The notes: generated by a model from the sequence alone, not told the origin. A DNA stretch of 64,000 nt from Pontibacter flavimaris (GCF_001907195.1 NZ_LVWA01000003.1:62001-126000); one strand, 5' to 3'. Positions 1 through 10,203 are shown, counted from the stretch's first letter. A program made the numbers and translations.

Positions 1-1
1 A

Positions 2-2209
2 ACCCGCGTGGCCCGCGAGGTGGGTACGGAGGGTAAACTAGGCGGCCAGGCCAATGTGCCAAGAGTAGAAGGAACCTGGAAAGAACTGACCGATAATGTG
101 AACCTGATGGCGGGTAACCTGACTTCTCAGGTGCGCGACATTGCCAACGTAGCTACCGCGGTGGCCAAGGGTGATTTGACCCAAAAGGTGTCGGTGGACG
201 TGAAAGGCGAATTGGGTGAGCTGAAGGATATCCTGAATGAAATGGTGGACCGACTGAATGTGTTTGGCGCGGAAGTAACCCGCGTAGCACGTGAGGTGGG
301 AACAGAAGGTATACTGGGTGGACAGGCCAACGTGCCGAACGTGGCCGGTATCTGGAAAGAGTTGACCGACAACGTGAACTCCATGGCCTCCAACCTGACG
401 CTGCAGGTGCGCGACATTGCGAACGTAGCAACGGCAGTGGCCAAGGGCGATTTGAGCCAGAAGATTACGGTAAATGTAAAAGGTGAGCTTGCCGACCTGA
501 AGGAGAACCTGAACCAGATGGTGGACTCGCTCAACATCTTTGCTGATGAAGTAACTCGTGTGGCCCGCGAAGTGGGTACAGAGGGTAAGCTGGGTGGCCA
601 GGCGAATGTGCCGAATGTTGGCGGAACCTGGAAAAACCTGACAGATAACGTAAACACAATGGCTTCCAACCTGACCTCTCAGGTGCGCGACATCGCGAAT
701 GTATCTACTGCCGTTGCGAAGGGAGACCTGACGCAGAAAGTATCGGTGGACGTGAAAGGGGAGATGGCCGAGCTGAAAGAGAACATCAACCGCATGGTGG
801 ACTCGCTCAACATTTTTGCAGGAGAGGTAACAAGAGTGGCCTTGGAAGTAGGTACGGAAGGGCGCCTGGGCGGCCAGGCCAACGTGCCGAACGTAGCCGG
901 GGTATGGAAAGATCTGACAGACAACGTAAATATCATGGCCTCCAACCTGACAACGCAGGTGCGGGGTATAGCTAAGGTGGCTACCGCGGTAGCTAAAGGC
1001 GACCTGAGCCAGAAAATCACCGTGGAGGCGCGCGGCGAGCTCCTTGATTTGAAGGAGAACCTGAACCAGATGGTGGACTCGCTCAATATTTTTGGTGATG
1101 AGGTAACCCGCGTGGCCAGAGAAGTAGGAACTGAGGGTAAATTGGGCGGCCAGGCCAATGTGCCAAACGTGGGCGGAACCTGGAAAGACCTGACCGATAA
1201 CGTAAACTACATGGCCAGTAACCTGACCTCTCAGGTACGAGATATTGCCAAAGTAGCCACCGCGGTGGCGAAAGGCGATTTGAGCCAGAAGATTACCGTG
1301 GAGGCCCGTGGCGAGCTCCTTGATTTGAAGGAGAACCTGAATCAGATGGTGGACTCGCTCAACATCTTTGCCGACGAGGTAACCCGCGTGGCCCGTGAGG
1401 TGGGTACGGAAGGTCGCCTCGGTGGGCAGGCCAACGTGCCGAAAGTACGTGGTACCTGGAAGGAGTTGACCGATAACGTGAACACCATGGCCTCCAACCT
1501 GACACTGCAGGTGCGCGACATCGCCAAAGTGGCCACGGCAGTAGCGAAAGGCGACCTGACCCAGAAAGTATCCGTGGATGTGAAGGGTGAGTTGAATGAG
1601 CTGAAGGAGAACATGAACCGCATGGTGGACTCCCTGAACATCTTTGCCGGGGAGGTAACAAGAGTGGCGCTGGAAGTAGGTACGGAAGGACGCCTGGGCG
1701 GCCAGGCCAACGTACCAAACGTGGCCGGGGTGTGGAAAGACCTGACTGACAACGTAAACACGATGGCCTCGAACCTCACAACGCAGGTGCGTGGTATTGT
1801 GAAAGTAGTAACCGCGGTGTCGAAAGGTGACCTGACGCAGAAGCTGATGCTGCAGGCGAAGGGAGAGATGGCTGACCTGGCTGACACGATCAATACCATG
1901 GTGGTTGACCTGAACCGCCTGGCCGGCGAGGTTTCGCGTGTGGCCAGGGTGGCGGGTGTGGAAGGAAAACTGACCGAACGCGCTACCCTGCAGGGTGTGG
2001 GCGGAAGCTGGAAAGAACTGGTAGACACGCTGAACGACCTGCTGGAGTCCATCGTAACGCCGGTGCTGGATGTATCACGCGTGGTACGTGCCATCTCCGA
2101 GGGTGATCTGACTCAGAAGGTAGAGGCCCAAACCGCCGGAGATATTCTGGATATGGCCAACGCGCTGAACCTTGCCGTTGACAACCTGAACGCCCTTCTT
2201 GGGGAGATC
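2..2209 (+). repeat. 276-bp tandem direct repeat encoding HAMP units
   Basis: Units begin near 2, 278, 554, 830, 1106, 1382, 1658 and 1934, an exact 276-bp (92-codon) period. The first seven are very similar at the DNA level; the last (1934-2209) is diverged. The repeats lie inside the receptor gene, keep frame, and could gain or lose units by recombination. Confidence 0.9.
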
Positions 2210-3283
2210 AACGATTCCTCTTTGGTGGTAGGCTCTTCCTCTGAGGAAATGGCTGGCAAAGGGCTGGAGATGAACAAGGTAACGCTGGATGTGGCGCTTG
2301 CCATGCAGCAGATGGCCGAGGGTGCGCAGAACCAGGCCCTCAAGACAGACCAGGCCTTTAAACTGATCGAGGAGATCATGAAGGCGACCAAGGAAACGGC
2401 TAACCGTGCCGAGGTGGTGAATAAGTCGGCCCTTCTTGGTGAGGAAAGCTCCCAGATCGGTCTGAAGACAGTGGCAGAAGTGGTGAAGAATATGGAGGAA
2501 ATCTCCAGCTCGGCAGCTCTTACGTCGAAAACGATTGAAGTACTGAGCACACGCTCGCAGGAGATATCAAAATCACTTGGTGTAATCACTGACATTGCCT
2601 CTCAGACAAACCTGCTGGCCCTGAACGCTGCCATTGAAGCGGCCCGCGCCGGCGAGGCTGGTCGTGGTTTTGCCGTGGTAGCCGAGGAGATCAGGAAGCT
2701 GGCCGAGGGATCGCGTAAATCAGCCAGTGAGATTGCCACGCTGGTAGAGGATGTGAAAAAAGACACTGCCTCAGCCGCAACAGCTATCTCTACCATGGAG
2801 GGACGTGTATTGAAAGGAAAGAATGCCACATTTGAGGCTTCCGGAGCCTTTAAGAACATTGCTGCCTCCAGTGGTGAGACGCTCCGCACCGCGCAGGACA
2901 TCCTTACCGCTACAGAAGTACAGAAAACGACGATCGGGGATGTGGTGAAGTATGTGGAGGAAGTGGTGGCCATTGCCGAGCAAACGGCCTCCGGCACGCA
3001 GCAGGTAGCCAGCACGGCCAAGCAACTCTCGGGTTCGATGCAGGAACTGACCTCATCGTCTCAGAACCTGAATGATATTGCGGCAGACCTGCAGGTAAGT
3101 ATCTCTGCCTTCAAGCTGATTGACGGCAACCTGGTTTTTAACGAGCGAAAGGCCTTGATGGCCTCCATCCCGACAAATAACCAGCGCAAGCAAAGAAATC
3201 AGACTGGTAATAAAAGAGTGGCAACGGACTCGCCACGCAAAATTAATGACACCATGAGACTGGGAGACGGCAAGAAGAATTAA
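2..3283 (+). CDS. poly-HAMP methyl-accepting chemotaxis protein (5' end outside window)
   Basis: Receptor-type signal transducer that should control CheA. The reading frame is already open at base 2, so the N-terminus lies upstream. The visible part begins with about eight 92-residue HAMP-type repeats (each with GTEG, LGGQA, LTDNVN and KGDL blocks), the eighth being diverged. The C-terminal methyl-accepting signalling domain follows, with its conserved hairpin tip ([16 protein letters not shown]) near residues 860-900 of the visible part. No membrane segment or separate sensor domain is seen in this portion; one may exist upstream. The repeat type resembles that of fungal group III (Nik1) histidine kinases, which is family knowledge, not something tested here. 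The TAA stop overlaps the cheW ATG by one base, so translation is probably coupled. Ligand and output are unknown. Confidence 0.93.
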   Translation, partial: TRVAREVGTEGKLGGQANVPRVEGTWKELTDNVNLMAGNLTSQVRDIANVATAVAKGDLTQKVSVDVKGELGELKDILNEMVDRLNVFGAEVTRVAREVGTEGILGGQANVPNVAGIWKELTDNVNSMASNLTLQVRDIANVATAVAKGDLSQKITVNVKGELADLKENLNQMVDSLNIFADEVTRVAREVGTEGKLGGQANVPNVGGTWKNLTDNVNTMASNLTSQVRDIANVSTAVAKGDLTQKVSVDVKGEMAELKENINRMVDSLNIFAGEVTRVALEVGTEGRLGGQANVPNVAGVWKDLTDNVNIMASNLTTQVRGIAKVATAVAKGDLSQKITVEARGELLDLKENLNQMVDSLNIFGDEVTRVAREVGTEGKLGGQANVPNVGGTWKDLTDNVNYMASNLTSQVRDIAKVATAVAKGDLSQKITVEARGELLDLKENLNQMVDSLNIFADEVTRVAREVGTEGRLGGQANVPKVRGTWKELTDNVNTMASNLTLQVRDIAKVATAVAKGDLTQKVSVDVKGELNELKENMNRMVDSLNIFAGEVTRVALEVGTEGRLGGQANVPNVAGVWKDLTDNVNTMASNLTTQVRGIVKVVTAVSKGDLTQKLMLQAKGEMADLADTINTMVVDLNRLAGEVSRVARVAGVEGKLTERATLQGVGGSWKELVDTLNDLLESIVTPVLDVSRVVRAISEGDLTQKVEAQTAGDILDMANALNLAVDNLNALLGEINDSSLVVGSSSEEMAGKGLEMNKVTLDVALAMQQMAEGAQNQALKTDQAFKLIEEIMKATKETANRAEVVNKSALLGEESSQIGLKTVAEVVKNMEEISSSAALTSKTIEVLSTRSQEISKSLGVITDIASQTNLLALNAAIEAARAGEAGRGFAVVAEEIRKLAEGSRKSASEIATLVEDVKKDTASAATAISTMEGRVLKGKNATFEASGAFKNIAASSGETLRTAQDILTATEVQKTTIGDVVKYVEEVVAIAEQTASGTQQVASTAKQLSGSMQELTSSSQNLNDIAADLQVSISAFKLIDGNLVFNERKALMASIPTNNQRKQRNQTGNKRVATDSPRKINDTMRLGDGKKN

Positions 3284-3885
3284 TGGGAAAGGAAGTAAAA
3301 TCTCTAAAGAAGACGACTATGCCTGAACCTGCCGATGCGCAGCCAGTGGCTGCTAAGGCTGAGCCTACTACAGAAAAACAGGACAGCACCACATCGGAGA
3401 CTGTCCGCGAGCAGGTAAACACCGAAATGGTGCACCTCATCGTGTTCAGGCTGGGCACCGAGGAATATGCCATCAGAATAGACCAGGTGAAGGAGGTAAC
3501 GGTGACCCCCGGTATCACCCGCATGCCCCGCACGCCGGACTTTGTGAAAGGCGTGGCCAATATCCGTGGGGATATCATCGCTATCATCGACCTGGAGAAG
3601 CGCTTTAACATCAGGCCAAATCCTGAGAAGGCCGAACTGACGACAAGTTATACGTTGGTGGTGGAGGCTGACGACTACAGCATCGGGGTGGATGTGAAGG
3701 AGGTGCCGCAGTCGCTGAACCTGGCGCTGACCAAAATAGACAAAGCCCCCTCGTTCCTGCAGGATGTGAGCGTAAGCGAGAACTTTATCGAAGGCATCGC
3801 CAAAACCGACAACAGGCTCATCATTGTGCTGGATATGCACAAGATCCTGACACAGGACGAGGTGAGCCAACTGCCGAACTTATAA
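3283..3885 (+). CDS. cheW: CheW-type chemotaxis coupling protein
   Basis: Scaffold that links CheA to receptors. The CheW domain occupies about residues 45-195, with typical blocks VFRLGTEEYAI, VKGVANIRGDI and IIVLDMHKIL. About 45 hydrophilic residues rich in Ala, Pro, Glu and Thr precede it; such a tail is unusual for the roughly 150-residue family and is probably disordered. The ATG overlaps the stop of the receptor gene (TAATG). It sits second in the che operon. CheV is unlikely because no receiver domain follows. Confidence 0.93.
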   Translation: MGKEVKSLKKTTMPEPADAQPVAAKAEPTTEKQDSTTSETVREQVNTEMVHLIVFRLGTEEYAIRIDQVKEVTVTPGITRMPRTPDFVKGVANIRGDIIAIIDLEKRFNIRPNPEKAELTTSYTLVVEADDYSIGVDVKEVPQSLNLALTKIDKAPSFLQDVSVSENFIEGIAKTDNRLIIVLDMHKILTQDEVSQLPNL

Positions 3886-3910
3886 TATCTGAAACTATAC
3901 TTTACTAAGT

Positions 3911-4285
3911 ATGAAAAGAATACTGATTGTTGATGACTCCTTCTACATGCGCACGATGCTGAAGAACATGCTGACTGATGCAGGCTACGAGATTGTGGGG
4001 GAGGCGCCGAACGGGCAAACGGCATTGGAGCTGGCCCGCGAGACAAAGCCTGACCTCATCACGCTGGACGTGATCCTGCCGGATAACACAGGCCTGGAGG
4101 TGCTGAAGGGCATCCGCGCAGAGCAGCCGGAGCAGAAAGTGATTATCGTGAGCGCCGTAGGCCAGGAGGTTATCGTGAACGAGGCTATGGAGTATGGCGC
4201 CAAGTCCTACATCGTGAAGCCTTTCTCGGAAGAGAATGTGCTGGAGGTGGTAAGCAAAGTGCTCGCCGGCGAGCCGACTAAGTAG
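3911..4285 (+). CDS. cheY: CheY-like single-domain response regulator
   Basis: A stand-alone receiver of 124 residues with all signature residues: acidic pair D8/D9, phospho-acceptor D53 (TLDVILP), S81 in the Thr/Ser position, and K103 (VKPF). It should be phosphorylated by the CheA encoded downstream. Its output target (motor, gliding/twitching machinery, or another pathway) cannot be told from the sequence. No DNA-binding domain follows. It lies between cheW and cheB, which supports the CheY assignment. Confidence 0.92.
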   Translation: MKRILIVDDSFYMRTMLKNMLTDAGYEIVGEAPNGQTALELARETKPDLITLDVILPDNTGLEVLKGIRAEQPEQKVIIVSAVGQEVIVNEAMEYGAKSYIVKPFSEENVLEVVSKVLAGEPTK

Positions 4286-4346
4286 CAGGCGGCATTGCGG
4301 AGGAAGGGAGTGCTTCAGAGTTTAAGGAGTGGAGGAGAAAGATACA

Positions 4347-5468
4347 ATGTTGCGTGTGCTGATTGCGGATAGCTCTAGCTATTCCAGGATGGTGTTGCAG
4401 GATATTATTGGGTCTGCACCTGGCGTGCAGATAACGGATTTGGCAGCCGATGGGGACGAGCTCCTGAAGTCGTTGAAAGCGAATAGGGCCGAACTGGTGG
4501 TGCTGGACCACGACCTGCCGAAGAACGGAAACCTGCTTGCTTTGAAGCGCATCTTTGGCGAGGTGCCTGTGCCGGTGCTCCTGTTGCTGCAGCAGGAGCA
4601 GCTGACCCTTGAACTACTGAAGCAGGCTGTGGAACTAGGCGTTTACGGCGTGGTACTGAAACCCGGGAAGAGCCGCTACTATACCAATTACAGAAGTATA
4701 GCCCGGGAGGTGCTGCAGAAAGTAATGGCAGTGCGGCAAAGCAATCTGCATGATGCACAGCTCCGCTATGAGGTGCTGCAACAGGAGGTAGTAGAGTGGA
4801 ATGAAACGCCAGCTGCCCTTTCTGCAAAGGCCACATCCGAAACCGTGATCGTGATCGGTGCCTCTACAGGGGGCACCCAGGCCGTGGAGCACATCGTCAG
4901 GCAACTCTCGCCGGATCTGGAGGCAACGGTGCTGGTGGCATTGCACCTGCCGCAAAGTTTTACCCGCACCTATGCCGAAAGGCTGCAGGCGCAGACGCCC
5001 CTGAAAGTGGTGGAAGGCCGCAGAGGCCTGAAGCTAAAGCCTGGGAAAGTGATTGTGGCGCCGGGAGGAAGGAACATGGTGGTGCAGACGGTGATGGGAA
5101 ACAGGGCGAACCTGATGATTGCCTTCTCGGATGAGAAAACATCGCTTTTCGACCAGCCCTCCATAGACCTGCTCATGCAGTCTGTGGCGCGCAGCTCGGT
5201 AAGGCAGGTGGTTGGGGTGATCCTGACAGGCATGGGAAAAGACGGCACAGCGGGTGCCGCTCATATCAAAGCATGCGGAGGCATTGTGGTGGCGCAGGAT
5301 GAGGAAACCTCCACCATTTTCGGAATGGCTAAATCTGCCATCGAAAGCGGATATATAAACGAAGTACTGCCATTGCAGGAAATTCCGGTTTTCCTGAACA
5401 AGTATGTGGCAGGGCAGCAGGTCAGTACAACTGACGGTACATATGAAATCGAGAGAACAGGAGTATAA
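4347..5468 (+). CDS. cheB: CheB-type chemoreceptor methylesterase
   Basis: Removes methyl groups from receptor glutamates, or deamidates receptor glutamines. An N-terminal receiver (about 1-120) is followed by the methylesterase domain (about 165-370). Catalytic triad candidates are S173 (GASTGG), H200 (VALHLPQ) and D299 (GMGKDG). The receiver keeps D54 and K105, but its acidic pair is D8-S9 instead of D-D, which may weaken metal binding. I chose ATG 4347 because GGAGG lies about 11 bases upstream and the first residues match a receiver beta-strand; GTG 4329 would add six residues. The 3' end overlaps cheA. No cheR is seen in the window; it may lie upstream. Confidence 0.92.
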   Translation: MLRVLIADSSSYSRMVLQDIIGSAPGVQITDLAADGDELLKSLKANRAELVVLDHDLPKNGNLLALKRIFGEVPVPVLLLLQQEQLTLELLKQAVELGVYGVVLKPGKSRYYTNYRSIAREVLQKVMAVRQSNLHDAQLRYEVLQQEVVEWNETPAALSAKATSETVIVIGASTGGTQAVEHIVRQLSPDLEATVLVALHLPQSFTRTYAERLQAQTPLKVVEGRRGLKLKPGKVIVAPGGRNMVVQTVMGNRANLMIAFSDEKTSLFDQPSIDLLMQSVARSSVRQVVGVILTGMGKDGTAGAAHIKACGGIVVAQDEETSTIFGMAKSAIESGYINEVLPLQEIPVFLNKYVAGQQVSTTDGTYEIERTGV

Positions 5469-7083
5469 AGAAATATTTATAGCCGAGGCCTTAGAGTATT
5501 TTGATGCACTCAACAGGCATATCAGCACACTGGAACGAGAGCCGGAGAGCGAAGAGACGCTGGCCGAGATCTTCCGGCTGCTGCATAACCTGAAGGCTAA
5601 CTCCAAGGCGATCGGGTACCTGCAGATCTCGGACGTGTCGCACAAGCTGGAGACGGCCTTTAGCCTTATCCGCAACAAGGAGCTCTCGTTCAGCGATGAG
5701 GTGGTGAAGGTGCTGTTCGATGGCATCGACCTGCTCGGGGAGCTGATCCATAACGTGGACAACCCAGGTTATGGCGAGCCGGACCCTTTGCTGCTGCGCA
5801 ACCTCGACATCATTGTGGAGAACCTCTCCGACAGTACCATCGAGCTGGCCAAGGTACAGAAGTATAACACTTCTAAAAACCTGGCACTTTCTGAACTGAT
5901 ATACATTCAGATCAAGAAGCTGGACCACATGATGAACCTGGTGGGGGAGTTGATGATAGACCGCGACCGCGTTCTCTCCATCAGCCGCGAGTTGAATAAT
6001 GATGAGCTGAAAAACGTGAGCTCGCACCTGTACCGCATCACCGAGGAGCTGCAGTACAGCGTGATGGACGCGCGTCTGGTAAACATCGGGTCGCTGTTTA
6101 ACAAGTTTCCGCGCATTGTGCGGGACGTGGCCTCCGCCGAGGGAAAGCAGGTGAACCTGGAGCTGCAGGGCCATGACATACAGATAGACCGGAACATCCT
6201 GCAGATTATGGCGGACTCGCTGCTGCACCTGGTACGCAATGCCATCACACATGGCCTGGAGAAGCCCGAGGAGCGCGAGACAAAAGGCAAGAGCAGGGTG
6301 GGCGTGCTGCGGCTGACGGCACAGAGCGACCGCGAGAACGTGCTGCTCCGGCTGCAGGACGACGGCAGGGGCATTGACCTGAAGCTGGTGAAGCGCGCGG
6401 CAGTGGAGAAGCAGCTTATCTCCGCAGATGCAGCGCGGGGCATGGCAGACAATGAGGTGCTGTCACTGTTGTTTGAGCCGGGCTTCTCCACGGCAAGGGA
6501 GGTAACAGAGTTTTCCGGTCGCGGCGTAGGGCTGGATGTGGTGAAGAACGCCATCGATTCCATCGGAGGCCGTATCAATGTAAGCTCGGAGAAGGGGAAA
6601 GGCACCACCTTCAGCCTGCAATTGCCTTCATCCATTGCGGTAAAAGGCGCACTGCTGTTCGAGGTGGACAGCATATACTTTGCCATCCCGCTCATACACA
6701 CCGACCAGGTAGTGTCGCTGGACAAGGATGAGCTGCACGAGGTTGGCGGCGTGCTTATTGCCAACCTGCAAGGGGAGACCGTTACGGTAGTTTACCTGAA
6801 CGAGCTTTTGAATGCCCCGGAGGGAGAAATGGACCTCGGTGACAAGAGCCGGCTGAAAGGACAGGTGCAGAACATCATCATCGTGTCTTACAACAACAGG
6901 AAGCTCGGCCTGATTGTAGATAAACTTTACCGGCAGCAGGACATAGTGGTGAAACCGCTAAGCAAGCCGCTGGACCAGATAGATATTTATGGAGGCGTTA
7001 CGCTGTTAGGCACCGGCAAAGTATGTTTGGTGCTGGATGTGCCGGCGATTACGCGCTACTTTGTACATAGAAAGCAGGTTTGA
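5443..7083 (+). CDS. cheA: CheA-type chemotaxis histidine kinase
   Basis: Autophosphorylating kinase that passes phosphate to CheY and CheB. Domains in order: HPt with H48 (LLHNLKANS), dimerisation helices, HATPase with N box (LVRNAITHG), DDGRGI and GRGVGLDVV, and a C-terminal CheW-like domain. At 546 residues it is short, and no P2 CheY-docking domain is evident between HPt and the dimerisation region. ATG 5443 starts just before the HPt helix; ATG 5404 is possible but would lengthen the overlap with cheB to 65 bases. With 5443 the overlap is 26 bases. The downstream cheC start is 4 bases after the stop. Confidence 0.93.
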   Translation: MKSREQEYKEIFIAEALEYFDALNRHISTLEREPESEETLAEIFRLLHNLKANSKAIGYLQISDVSHKLETAFSLIRNKELSFSDEVVKVLFDGIDLLGELIHNVDNPGYGEPDPLLLRNLDIIVENLSDSTIELAKVQKYNTSKNLALSELIYIQIKKLDHMMNLVGELMIDRDRVLSISRELNNDELKNVSSHLYRITEELQYSVMDARLVNIGSLFNKFPRIVRDVASAEGKQVNLELQGHDIQIDRNILQIMADSLLHLVRNAITHGLEKPEERETKGKSRVGVLRLTAQSDRENVLLRLQDDGRGIDLKLVKRAAVEKQLISADAARGMADNEVLSLLFEPGFSTAREVTEFSGRGVGLDVVKNAIDSIGGRINVSSEKGKGTTFSLQLPSSIAVKGALLFEVDSIYFAIPLIHTDQVVSLDKDELHEVGGVLIANLQGETVTVVYLNELLNAPEGEMDLGDKSRLKGQVQNIIIVSYNNRKLGLIVDKLYRQQDIVVKPLSKPLDQIDIYGGVTLLGTGKVCLVLDVPAITRYFVHRKQV

Positions 7084-7087
7084 GGCG

Positions 7088-7765
7088 ATGGGTAAATCAA
7101 TTACAAACGAGACAACTATGATGATGGAAGCTCAGATTTCAGAGTTAGAGAGAGATATTATCAAAGAGATACTTAATATTGGACTGGCGCGTGCCGCCGA
7201 CTCTTTTGCAGCCATTGCCAAAGACAGGGTGTTGCTGAAAGTGCCCGATATTAAGCTGATAGATGTGAAAGAGCTTCTGGGGCTGGTATCCGAGTACGAG
7301 GACTCGCACATTATCATACAATCAGATATCAAGGGAGACTTTAATGGCGCCACGCTGATGCTTTTCTCCGATGACCACGTTGTTCGCCTCTCGCAGGTGT
7401 GCCTGGGCATGGAGGAGGTGCCGAAAGGGGAACTATCGGTTATGCAGGAGTCGCTGCTGCTGGAGATCAGCAATATTATTACCGGCGCGCTTGTCACTCA
7501 GATGGCCAACATCCTGAAGGCCAGTATCTATGGCTCGCCCCCCAAGGCGCCGAAAGGCTACATTGCAGACTCGCTGAAGGATATCCTGGTGCAGCACCCG
7601 CTGTTTCAGCCGCTCGTGTTCACCGTCATCACCCGCTTTACCCATAACTCCAGAAGCGTGGAGTTGCCGCTGCTGCTGTTTTTCGACTCCAAGACGTTTT
7701 TGCACATCATCGAGATCATCCGAAACTTTGACCTGGGCAAAACCAATCTGATGGAAACCGACTGA
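7088..7765 (+). CDS. cheC: CheC-like CheY-P phosphatase
   Basis: Probably dephosphorylates CheY-P. The CheC family signature E-x2-N appears twice: E27-x2-N30 followed by IG in the first active helix, and a second copy in the block LLLEISNIITGAL. Two sites are typical of CheC, whereas CheX keeps one. About 225 residues. ATG 7088 follows the cheA TGA; ATG 7118 is an alternative that removes ten residues. It closes the che operon and replaces the CheZ phosphatase of enteric bacteria, as is usual outside proteobacteria. Confidence 0.85.
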   Translation: MGKSITNETTMMMEAQISELERDIIKEILNIGLARAADSFAAIAKDRVLLKVPDIKLIDVKELLGLVSEYEDSHIIIQSDIKGDFNGATLMLFSDDHVVRLSQVCLGMEEVPKGELSVMQESLLLEISNIITGALVTQMANILKASIYGSPPKAPKGYIADSLKDILVQHPLFQPLVFTVITRFTHNSRSVELPLLLFFDSKTFLHIIEIIRNFDLGKTNLMETD

Positions 7766-7814
7766 GGCGCATTGCAGTAGTGTAGCCTATCTTTTATGGG
7801 AAGCCATACTTTAT

Positions 7815-7860
7815 AAGTATAAGTATAAGTATAAGTATAAGTATAAGTATAAGTATAAGT
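7815..7860. repeat. (AAGTAT)n tandem array
   Basis: Seven complete AAGTAT hexamers and a four-base partial copy run without interruption between the che operon and the next gene. The unit equals the hexamer over-represented throughout the window. The array ends 34 bases before the next ATG, so length changes could alter the leader or promoter spacing of that gene. Confidence 0.97.
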
Positions 7861-7894
7861 CGCTGCACAACCAATGTGAAGTTATACTTCCAGC

Positions 7895-8707
7895 ATGCCA
7901 CAGCCAAAACAACGACTCAGCAAGTATGAGATAACCGGTTACATCCTGATCCTGACAGGAGCGGTGGTGCTGGTGTGGGGCACGATAAAATTTAACCTCG
8001 CCGAAGAGCTTTACCTCGACCCTGCCGACCGGGAAGGGGTTTTCGGGCAGTACGGCGAGTTCATTGGCGGCATTGTCGGGTCGCTGTGGGCGCTGGCCGG
8101 CGTGTTTCTTTTCTTTGCCACGCTCACCTACCAGAAACGGGAGTTTGAGCTGCAGCGCTTCGAGCTGCACAAGACGCAGAAGATCTTTCAGCAGCAGAAT
8201 TTCTCCACCCTCTACATCAGCTTCATCCAGAAGCACAACGACATCATCAACTCCCTGGTCGCCTACGACATCAACAAAAGCGACTGGCGCGGGTCTAACT
8301 TTTTTGTCTTCTTTCAGGAGAAGGTGCTCACCTCCTATGTGCAGAAAACACGCGCCCTGGAGCCGCACGAAAAAACAGCGGTGGCCCTGCAGCAACTTTT
8401 CCGGGATTACTTCACCTACCACTTTTCCTTTTACCAAAACTCCCTTGGCCCCTACCTCAAGAACCTGAGCGTGCTCTTTAAGCTCATCCAAAAGTATAGA
8501 TCCGAAACCCAGGACCAGGGCGAGTACTACAGCTTCATCACCAAGGCCAACTTCACGCAGGCGGAGCTGTTCCTGATCTACCACGTGGCGCGGTTTCAGC
8601 TGCTCAAGGAGTTCGCTGCCATCGATAATGCCTTTGACATGTTCGAGGACATGGCCGAGGAGCATAAGGTAGAGTACCTGGTGGAGCAGGAGCTGCCGGT
8701 GAAATAG
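7895..8707 (+). CDS. putative phage abortive infection protein (putAbiC-like)
   Basis: A 270-residue membrane protein with two hydrophobic helices (about 14-31 and 55-77), then a Gln/Phe-rich segment (YQKREFELQRFEL, FQQQNF) and a long helical cytoplasmic region. This architecture and the ExELQRFEL..Q...F pattern match the 'putative phage abortive infection protein' family, recalled from memory without a search. Members are suspected anti-phage proteins; the mechanism is not known to me. It is a single gene between two unrelated operons, preceded by the AAGTAT array. Base composition is like its neighbours, so recent transfer is not obvious. Confidence 0.6.
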   Translation: MPQPKQRLSKYEITGYILILTGAVVLVWGTIKFNLAEELYLDPADREGVFGQYGEFIGGIVGSLWALAGVFLFFATLTYQKREFELQRFELHKTQKIFQQQNFSTLYISFIQKHNDIINSLVAYDINKSDWRGSNFFVFFQEKVLTSYVQKTRALEPHEKTAVALQQLFRDYFTYHFSFYQNSLGPYLKNLSVLFKLIQKYRSETQDQGEYYSFITKANFTQAELFLIYHVARFQLLKEFAAIDNAFDMFEDMAEEHKVEYLVEQELPVK

Positions 8708-8871
8708 CCCGCCCGGCACCTGCCACTGCCTGATGGCAGCAAACACCGTAAATTATTAACCCTTTGACGGGCAGCGAAGTATAACCTTGTGCCCATGTTT
8801 CACCTTTGATAATAGAGCCGGATTTCGTTTTTTTGCACCCTTATCATTTTTTTAACCTTCCATCCCCATTG

Positions 8872-10203
8872 ATGAACGCTTTAGGCAGACACATTTTAGT
8901 TGAATTTTACGATTGCTCGCCGGAACTGATGAACGACGTTGTTCACATCGAGAACAGTATGGTAGCCGCTGCCGAAACAGCCGGTGCCACCGTCATCAAC
9001 AGCACGTTCCACCACTTTTCGCCCTATGGCGTTTCCGGCGTGGTGGTGATTCAGGAAAGCCACCTGGCTATCCATACCTGGCCGGAGTACGGCTATGCCG
9101 CCGTAGACCTTTTTACTTGCGGCGACTCTGTGGATCCCTGGGTATCTTATATGTACCTGAAAGAAGCCTTCGAGTCCGGGCACGGTTCGTCCATGGAGCT
9201 GCGTCGGGGTCAACTGGGCTTGCTCAAGCGCAATGATTTTAGCCTGGAGCAGCTGCGCGATGTGTCTCCGAAGCCGCAAGAGGAGGCGGGCACCATTACC
9301 CGGGATGTGTGGTTTACGGAGCGCGACGAGAACATCGCCTTGTCGCTAAAGCATACGGGCAAGCAACTTTACAAAAAAGACTCGCCGTACCAGCGCGTGG
9401 AGGTGATCGAGACGCTGGCCTACGGCAACCTGCTGACGCTGGACGGCATGGTGATGTGCACACAGAAGGATGAGTACGTGTACCACGAGATGATCACGCA
9501 CGTGCCCATGATGAGCCACAGCAAAGCCAGGCGCGCCCTGGTCATCGGTGGCGGCGACGGCGGCACGGTGCGCGAGCTGCTGCGCTACGAGCAACTGGAG
9601 GAGGTGACGCTGGTGGAGATAGACGAGTTGGTGATCGAGGCCTGCAAACTGCACCTGCCCGAAACCGCCGTTTCCTTTGACAACCCGCGCCTGAACCTGC
9701 TGGTGGAAGATGGCATCAAGTACATCAACGCGTGTGAGGACGGCCGCTACGACCTGATCATTGTGGATTCTGCCGACCCGGTAGGGCCGGGGGAGGGCCT
9801 GTTCACGGCGGAATTCTACAGCCAGGTGCACCGCTGCCTGACGCCGGACGGGGTGATGATCACGCAATCGGAGTCGCCGCGCTTTAACAGTGCTGTGTTT
9901 GTGGAGATCTACGACACGTACAAGCAGATTTTTGGAGAAAATAAGGTGCATTGCTACCTGGCAGCCATCCCGACATACCCGACTGGTACCTGGAGCTTCT
10001 CGTATTCATCCAAAGGAAACTCCACCCCGCTGAACTTTGATCGTGCGGCGGCAGCCCGATTCTCGAGGGAGCAGGGCCTGAAGTACTACAACGAAGAAAT
10101 ACATGCGGCTGCCTTTGCATTGCCTAACTTTGTGAAAGAGCTGCTGAGCAGTGGCTCGCAGCAAGCAATAGAAGCATACTCAGCTGAAAGAACTCATGAC
10201 TAG
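8872..10203 (+). CDS. speD-speE: fused S-adenosylmethionine decarboxylase / spermidine synthase
   Basis: Bifunctional polyamine enzyme: decarboxylates AdoMet and transfers its aminopropyl group to a diamine. Residues 1-120 form a class 1b AdoMet decarboxylase. S63 in E62-S63-H64 is the expected self-cleavage and pyruvoyl site, and H68 and C83 fall at the catalytic positions of the Thermotoga-type enzyme. Residues about 140-440 are spermidine synthase with [13 protein letters not shown] and an [16 protein letters not shown] block. ATG 8872 is chosen because the homologous N-terminus ([11 protein letters not shown]) starts there; an upstream in-frame start at 8806 would add 22 unlikely residues. 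It overlaps the agmatinase ATG by 8 bases, so the pair is an operon. Confidence 0.93.
   Translation: MNALGRHILVEFYDCSPELMNDVVHIENSMVAAAETAGATVINSTFHHFSPYGVSGVVVIQESHLAIHTWPEYGYAAVDLFTCGDSVDPWVSYMYLKEAFESGHGSSMELRRGQLGLLKRNDFSLEQLRDVSPKPQEEAGTITRDVWFTERDENIALSLKHTGKQLYKKDSPYQRVEVIETLAYGNLLTLDGMVMCTQKDEYVYHEMITHVPMMSHSKARRALVIGGGDGGTVRELLRYEQLEEVTLVEIDELVIEACKLHLPETAVSFDNPRLNLLVEDGIKYINACEDGRYDLIIVDSADPVGPGEGLFTAEFYSQVHRCLTPDGVMITQSESPRFNSAVFVEIYDTYKQIFGENKVHCYLAAIPTYPTGTWSFSYSSKGNSTPLNFDRAAAARFSREQGLKYYNEEIHAAAFALPNFVKELLSSGSQQAIEAYSAERTHD

Noticed and set aside
127..2094. Long open frames antisense to the HAMP repeats
   Set aside because: They repeat with the same 276-bp period, have biased composition (Ser/Thr/Arg) and no domain; they are shadows of the receptor gene.
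2..2209. Repeats with regular period considered as a CRISPR-like array
   Set aside because: The period is 276 bp with no unique spacers, and every unit is coding in one frame.
7815..7860. AAGTAT array considered as a CRISPR or an attachment site
   Set aside because: Six-base units without spacers; a simple microsatellite.
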